A stretch of DNA of 64,000 bases from Amycolatopsis anabasis (GTDB lineage: Bacteria; Actinomycetota; Actinomycetes; Mycobacteriales; Pseudonocardiaceae), in contig NZ_VTHK01000027.1 of NCBI RefSeq assembly GCF_009765355.1, forward strand, positions 62,001 to 126,000. Reading direction: 5' to 3'. The notes beneath the pieces are model-generated. The model did not search any database and had not been told where the DNA came from. It was given only the letters and a program-made list of their open reading frames with translations. Every line of letters begins with the position of its first letter. Position 1 is the first letter of the stretch. The position numbers and the translations under genes were made by a program. Below, in pieces: positions 61,157-64,000 of this stretch.

Positions 61157-62226
61157 CGGCGCTGCACCTGCGCGGAACCGTCCTGCCCGACGGCGAGCCG
61201 CGCGATCTCTGGATCCACGACGGCCGGATCAGCCTGACCCCGGTCGCCGGTGCGGAAACCCTTGTGCGCGAAGGGTTTCTGGTCCCCGGGCTGGTCGACG
61301 CGCACTGCCACCCGGGCATCGGCGTCGGCGGTCCGGTGTCCCTGGAACGGGCGGCCGAGCAGGCGCTGACCTCGCGCGACGCGGGCACGCTGCTGATCCG
61401 GGACTGCGGTGACCCGGTGGACACCCGGCCGCTGCAGCAGCGCGCCGAGCTGCCGCGGATCATCCGGGCCGGACGGCACCTCGCGCTGCCCAAGCGCTAC
61501 ATCCCGGGCCTGGGCGTCGAACTCGACGATCCGGCGCTGCTGCCGTCCGCGGTCGCCGAACAGGCGGCCGAAGGCGACGGCTGGGTCAAACTCGTCGGCG
61601 ACTGGATCGACCGCGGCGTCGGCGACCTCGCGCCGCTCTGGCCGGACGACGTGCTGGCCGAGGCGATCGCCGTCGCGCACGAGGCGGGCGCCCGGGTCAC
61701 CGCGCACGTGTTCGGCGAGGACGCGCTGCCCGGCCTGATCAACGCCGGGATCGACTGCCTGGAACACGGCACCGGGCTGTCCGCGGACCTGATCGACGAG
61801 GTGGCCCGGCGGGGGACCGCGCTGGTGCCGACGCTGATCAACATCGAGAACTTCCCGGGGATCGCGGACAAGGCGGGCAAGTACCCGGCCTATGCGGCGC
61901 ATATGCGCGCCCTGCACGCGGGCGTGGCCGAAACGGTCGCCGCGGCCCTGGACGCCGGGGTTCCGGTGTACGCGGGCAGCGACGCGGGCGGGATGATCGA
62001 GCACGGCCGCTTGGTCGACGAGATCGAGGCGCTGCACCGGGTCGGCATGAGCCGCGAGCAGGCCCTGGCCGCCGCCTCCTGGTCCGCGCGCTCCTGGCTC
62101 GGCCACGAGTCCCTTGTGGACGGTGCGTCGGCGGATCTGCTCGTCCTGGACGCCGACCCGCGGGCCGACCTGTCCGCGCTGCGCCATCCCCGGCACCTCG
62201 TCCTGCGCGGCGCCGTGCCCCGCTGA
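61153..62226 (+). CDS. Amidohydrolase-family protein
   Basis: A 357-residue metal-dependent hydrolase. Metal ligands: LVDAHCHPGIG (HxH), the lysine in WVKLVGDW (probably carboxylated), AHVFGEDAL, EHGTGLS and the aspartate in AGSDAGGMI. It resembles imidazolonepropionase/prolidase-like hydrolases; substrate not known. GTG 61153 overlaps the ffh stop (GTGA), an arrangement seen in other actinobacteria, though a functional link to SRP is not evident. Confidence 0.82.
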   Translation: MTALHLRGTVLPDGEPRDLWIHDGRISLTPVAGAETLVREGFLVPGLVDAHCHPGIGVGGPVSLERAAEQALTSRDAGTLLIRDCGDPVDTRPLQQRAELPRIIRAGRHLALPKRYIPGLGVELDDPALLPSAVAEQAAEGDGWVKLVGDWIDRGVGDLAPLWPDDVLAEAIAVAHEAGARVTAHVFGEDALPGLINAGIDCLEHGTGLSADLIDEVARRGTALVPTLINIENFPGIADKAGKYPAYAAHMRALHAGVAETVAAALDAGVPVYAGSDAGGMIEHGRLVDEIEALHRVGMSREQALAAASWSARSWLGHESLVDGASADLLVLDADPRADLSALRHPRHLVLRGAVPR

Positions 62227-62274
62227 CCCGCGCTCGGCGAACGCGATCCCAGGGATTTCCGTATGCCCAATCGC

Positions 62275-62302
62275 ATCGTTTTCGATGTATCGTTTCCGAT
62301 GT
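62275..62302. promoter_or_regulatory. Tandem 14-bp repeats reaching the marR start codon
   Basis: ATCGTTTTCGATGT (62275-62288) and ATCGTTTCCGATGT (62289-62302) are back-to-back and differ at one base. Each contains the dyad ATCG-N4-CGAT. The second repeat ends on the first two bases of the GTG at 62301, so bound regulator would block initiation. Confidence 0.7.
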
Positions 62303-62819
62303 GAAGGCCAGTGAGCTGTACCTGCTCGGCAAGCACCTGATGGAACTCGCTTCCCGGGGCATGCGCGACGACTCGGATCCGGAAGTCCCGGAGATCTACC
62401 TCGTGCTCATCTCGGTGCTGGTCGAGGCGCCGGGCATCTCGATCAGCGAGCTCACCGCGCGCACCGGTTTCGCGCAGAGCCACGTCTCCGCCGCCGTCGC
62501 GCACCTGCGGGAGCAGGGCGCCGTGCACACCCGCCCGGACCCGGCCGATCGCCGCCGGACCCTGGTCACCCCGGTCGACGGGCTGGTCGCGGCGGTCACC
62601 CAACGCCAGCAGCGCGATGCCGAACAGGTCCTCGCGGCGGCGCTCGCCGAGTTCGACCCGGACCGGGACTCGGTCGCGGACCGCGCCGCGCGACTGGCCC
62701 AGGCCGCGGACGAGCTGTACCGCCTGCTCACCGCCCGAGCGCTCGGGGTGAACGGGGACGCCGCCCTGATGCCGCTGCACTCGCTGGCCGAAAAGGCGAC
62801 CGGCAAACCGGAGAAATAG
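62301..62819 (+). CDS. MarR-family regulator, operon with the P450
   Basis: A 172-residue winged-helix regulator of MarR type: VLISVLVEAPGISISELTAR, GFAQSHVSAAVAHLREQGAV, and the wing RPDPADRRRTLVTP (about 25-90). No ribosome site precedes GTG 62301 and the operator-like repeats run into it, so translation may be leaderless or the start may differ. The P450 follows after 12 bases, so it likely controls its own operon. Confidence 0.82.
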   Translation: MKASELYLLGKHLMELASRGMRDDSDPEVPEIYLVLISVLVEAPGISISELTARTGFAQSHVSAAVAHLREQGAVHTRPDPADRRRTLVTPVDGLVAAVTQRQQRDAEQVLAAALAEFDPDRDSVADRAARLAQAADELYRLLTARALGVNGDAALMPLHSLAEKATGKPEK

Positions 62820-62831
62820 GGGAGGAACCAC

Positions 62832-63980
62832 ATGGACTACCCGTTCGCGGGCGCCGAGCCGATGCGCTGCCCGTCCGAATTCGCCCGGAGACAGGACGAG
62901 GAACCGGTGGGCCGCGTGCACCTCGCGACCGGCGAGGACGCCTGGCTGGTCACCCGCTACGCCGACATCCGCGCCCTGCTGGCCGACCCGCGGTTCCGGC
63001 CGTGGATTCCCGGTATGCCCACGACCGGCGCCGGGGACCTGCTCTTCACCATGCACGGCCCCGAACACGCGCGGCTCCGGCGCATCGCCGCCAAGGCGCT
63101 CACCCCGCGGCGGGTGGAACAGCTGCGTCCCCGCGTGGCAGCGCTCGCCGACGACCTGGCCGCGAAGCTGGTCGCGCAGGGCCCGCCCGCGGACGTGCTG
63201 GACGGGTACGCGATCCCGTTCGCCCTCGCGGTGCTCGAAGAACTCCTCGGCGTCCCGCCGACGGCTCGGGACGATCTGCGGACCTGGATCGACGGCGTCG
63301 TCGCGGTGTTCACCGCGCCCAGTTACCAGGAGATGGCCGAAGCCGCCCGGAATCTGGGTGGCTACCTGATGGAACTGGTCGAGGCGAAGCGGCGCGCGCC
63401 CGGGGACGACCTGCTGACCGGGCTGCTCCAAGCGCGCGACGACTCCGGCGACGCACTGCTTCCGGAAGAGGTCACCCAGCTCGCCTTCGCGATCATGATG
63501 GGCGGGTACGTCCCGCCCGCGAACGCCCTGGCCACGGCCGTGCTGCGGCTGGCGGCCGAACCGGAACTTCCCCGCGATCCCGCCTCGGTGCCCGCGCTGG
63601 TCGAGGAACTCCTGCGCCAGGACCAGGGCTCGGCCGGCGACCAGGGGCGGGTGGCGATCGAGGACGCCGACGTCGGCGGGGTGCCGATCCGCGCGGGCGA
63701 GTTCCTCCTCGCGCCCCTGCGCGCGGGCAACCACGATGCCCGGCGGTTCCCCGAGCCGGAGCGGATCGATCCCGGCCGCGCGCAGGGCCACCTCACCTTC
63801 GGCCACGGGCCGCACCACTGCCTCGGCGCGGCGCTGGCCCGGCTGGCGATCCGGACCGGCGTCACCGCGCTGCTGGCCGCGGCCCCTCGGCTGCGCCTCG
63901 CGGTGCCGTTCGAGGAACTCGCCTGGCGGCGGATGTTCCTCACGCTCCAAGGTCCGGTCGCGGTGCCGATCGCCTGGTAA
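62832..63980 (+). CDS. Atypical cytochrome P450 lacking the I-helix acid-alcohol pair
   Basis: A 382-residue P450. The ExxR motif (EELLRQ) and haem loop FGHGPHHCLGAALARL with cysteine are intact, and C-helix HGPEHARLRRIAAKAL is normal. The I-helix oxygen-activation motif, AGHETT in the other P450 of this window, reads GGYVPPAN here: acid and threonine are replaced by Val and Pro. Normal oxygen activation would be impaired, so a peroxide-driven, rearrangement or non-oxidative role is possible. The ATG follows GGAGG. The last 20 bases of the window after its stop hold nothing. Confidence 0.9.
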   Translation: MDYPFAGAEPMRCPSEFARRQDEEPVGRVHLATGEDAWLVTRYADIRALLADPRFRPWIPGMPTTGAGDLLFTMHGPEHARLRRIAAKALTPRRVEQLRPRVAALADDLAAKLVAQGPPADVLDGYAIPFALAVLEELLGVPPTARDDLRTWIDGVVAVFTAPSYQEMAEAARNLGGYLMELVEAKRRAPGDDLLTGLLQARDDSGDALLPEEVTQLAFAIMMGGYVPPANALATAVLRLAAEPELPRDPASVPALVEELLRQDQGSAGDQGRVAIEDADVGGVPIRAGEFLLAPLRAGNHDARRFPEPERIDPGRAQGHLTFGHGPHHCLGAALARLAIRTGVTALLAAAPRLRLAVPFEELAWRRMFLTLQGPVAVPIAW

Positions 63981-64000
63981 CCCGCTGTCGTGCGTCGCCG

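Overview
This window comes from the chromosome of a very GC-rich actinomycete. GTG starts, ATGA/GTGA overlaps, the conserved block smc-ftsY-amtB-glnK-glnD-ffh and several intergenic repeat motifs point to the Pseudonocardiaceae, probably an Amycolatopsis-like organism. That placement is inference from gene content. I saw no rRNA, tRNA, CRISPR array, transposase or integrase. All functional calls come from reading translated frames and motifs; no database was searched.

Layout. 0-5 kb: end of the kdp potassium-uptake operon (kdpB partial, kdpC, kdpD, kdpE) and a convergent membrane-anchored Pro/Ser/Thr-rich protein. 5.8-10 kb: acyP and smc, separated by two large inverted repeats. 10-16.3 kb: a secreted GH172/DUF2961-type glycoside hydrolase behind a 16-bp palindrome, then a minus-strand operon anmK - sodium/solute symporter - MDMPI-like protein. 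16.5-17.9 kb: ftsY. 17.9-19.8 kb: a P450 and a divergent TetR gene sharing a near-perfect operator.

19.8-46 kb holds a large purine and allantoin catabolism region. It encodes guanine deaminase, 8-oxoguanine deaminase, a three-subunit xanthine dehydrogenase, urate oxidase, HIU hydrolase, OHCU decarboxylase, allantoinase, allantoicase, glyoxylate carboligase, hydroxypyruvate isomerase, tartronate semialdehyde reductase and malate synthase. It also has two NCS2 permeases and up to four regulators (IclR, PucR, a YkoF-like/HTH fusion, a GlxA-type AraC protein). Together these take guanine, xanthine and urate to allantoin, then glyoxylate, then malate or glycerate, releasing nitrogen. No recognisable ureidoglycolate lyase is present. 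An ABC exporter, its TetR gene and a lipoprotein sit inside the region. Similar IclR-like palindromes, each followed by a weaker copy 21 bp away, lie at three promoters of this region.

46-54 kb is mixed accessory DNA: a STAS protein, metY with a CoA-binding protein, a TetR/hydrolase pair, a small XRE/XRE/Nudix module with TTA codons that may be the remnant of an integrative element, and an FhuF-like/RlmA-like pair. 54-58 kb returns to core nitrogen genes, amtB-glnK-glnD, with a GlnR-like box upstream. 58-64 kb holds Ku, ffh, an amidohydrolase, and a MarR/P450 pair whose P450 lacks the usual I-helix acid-alcohol pair.
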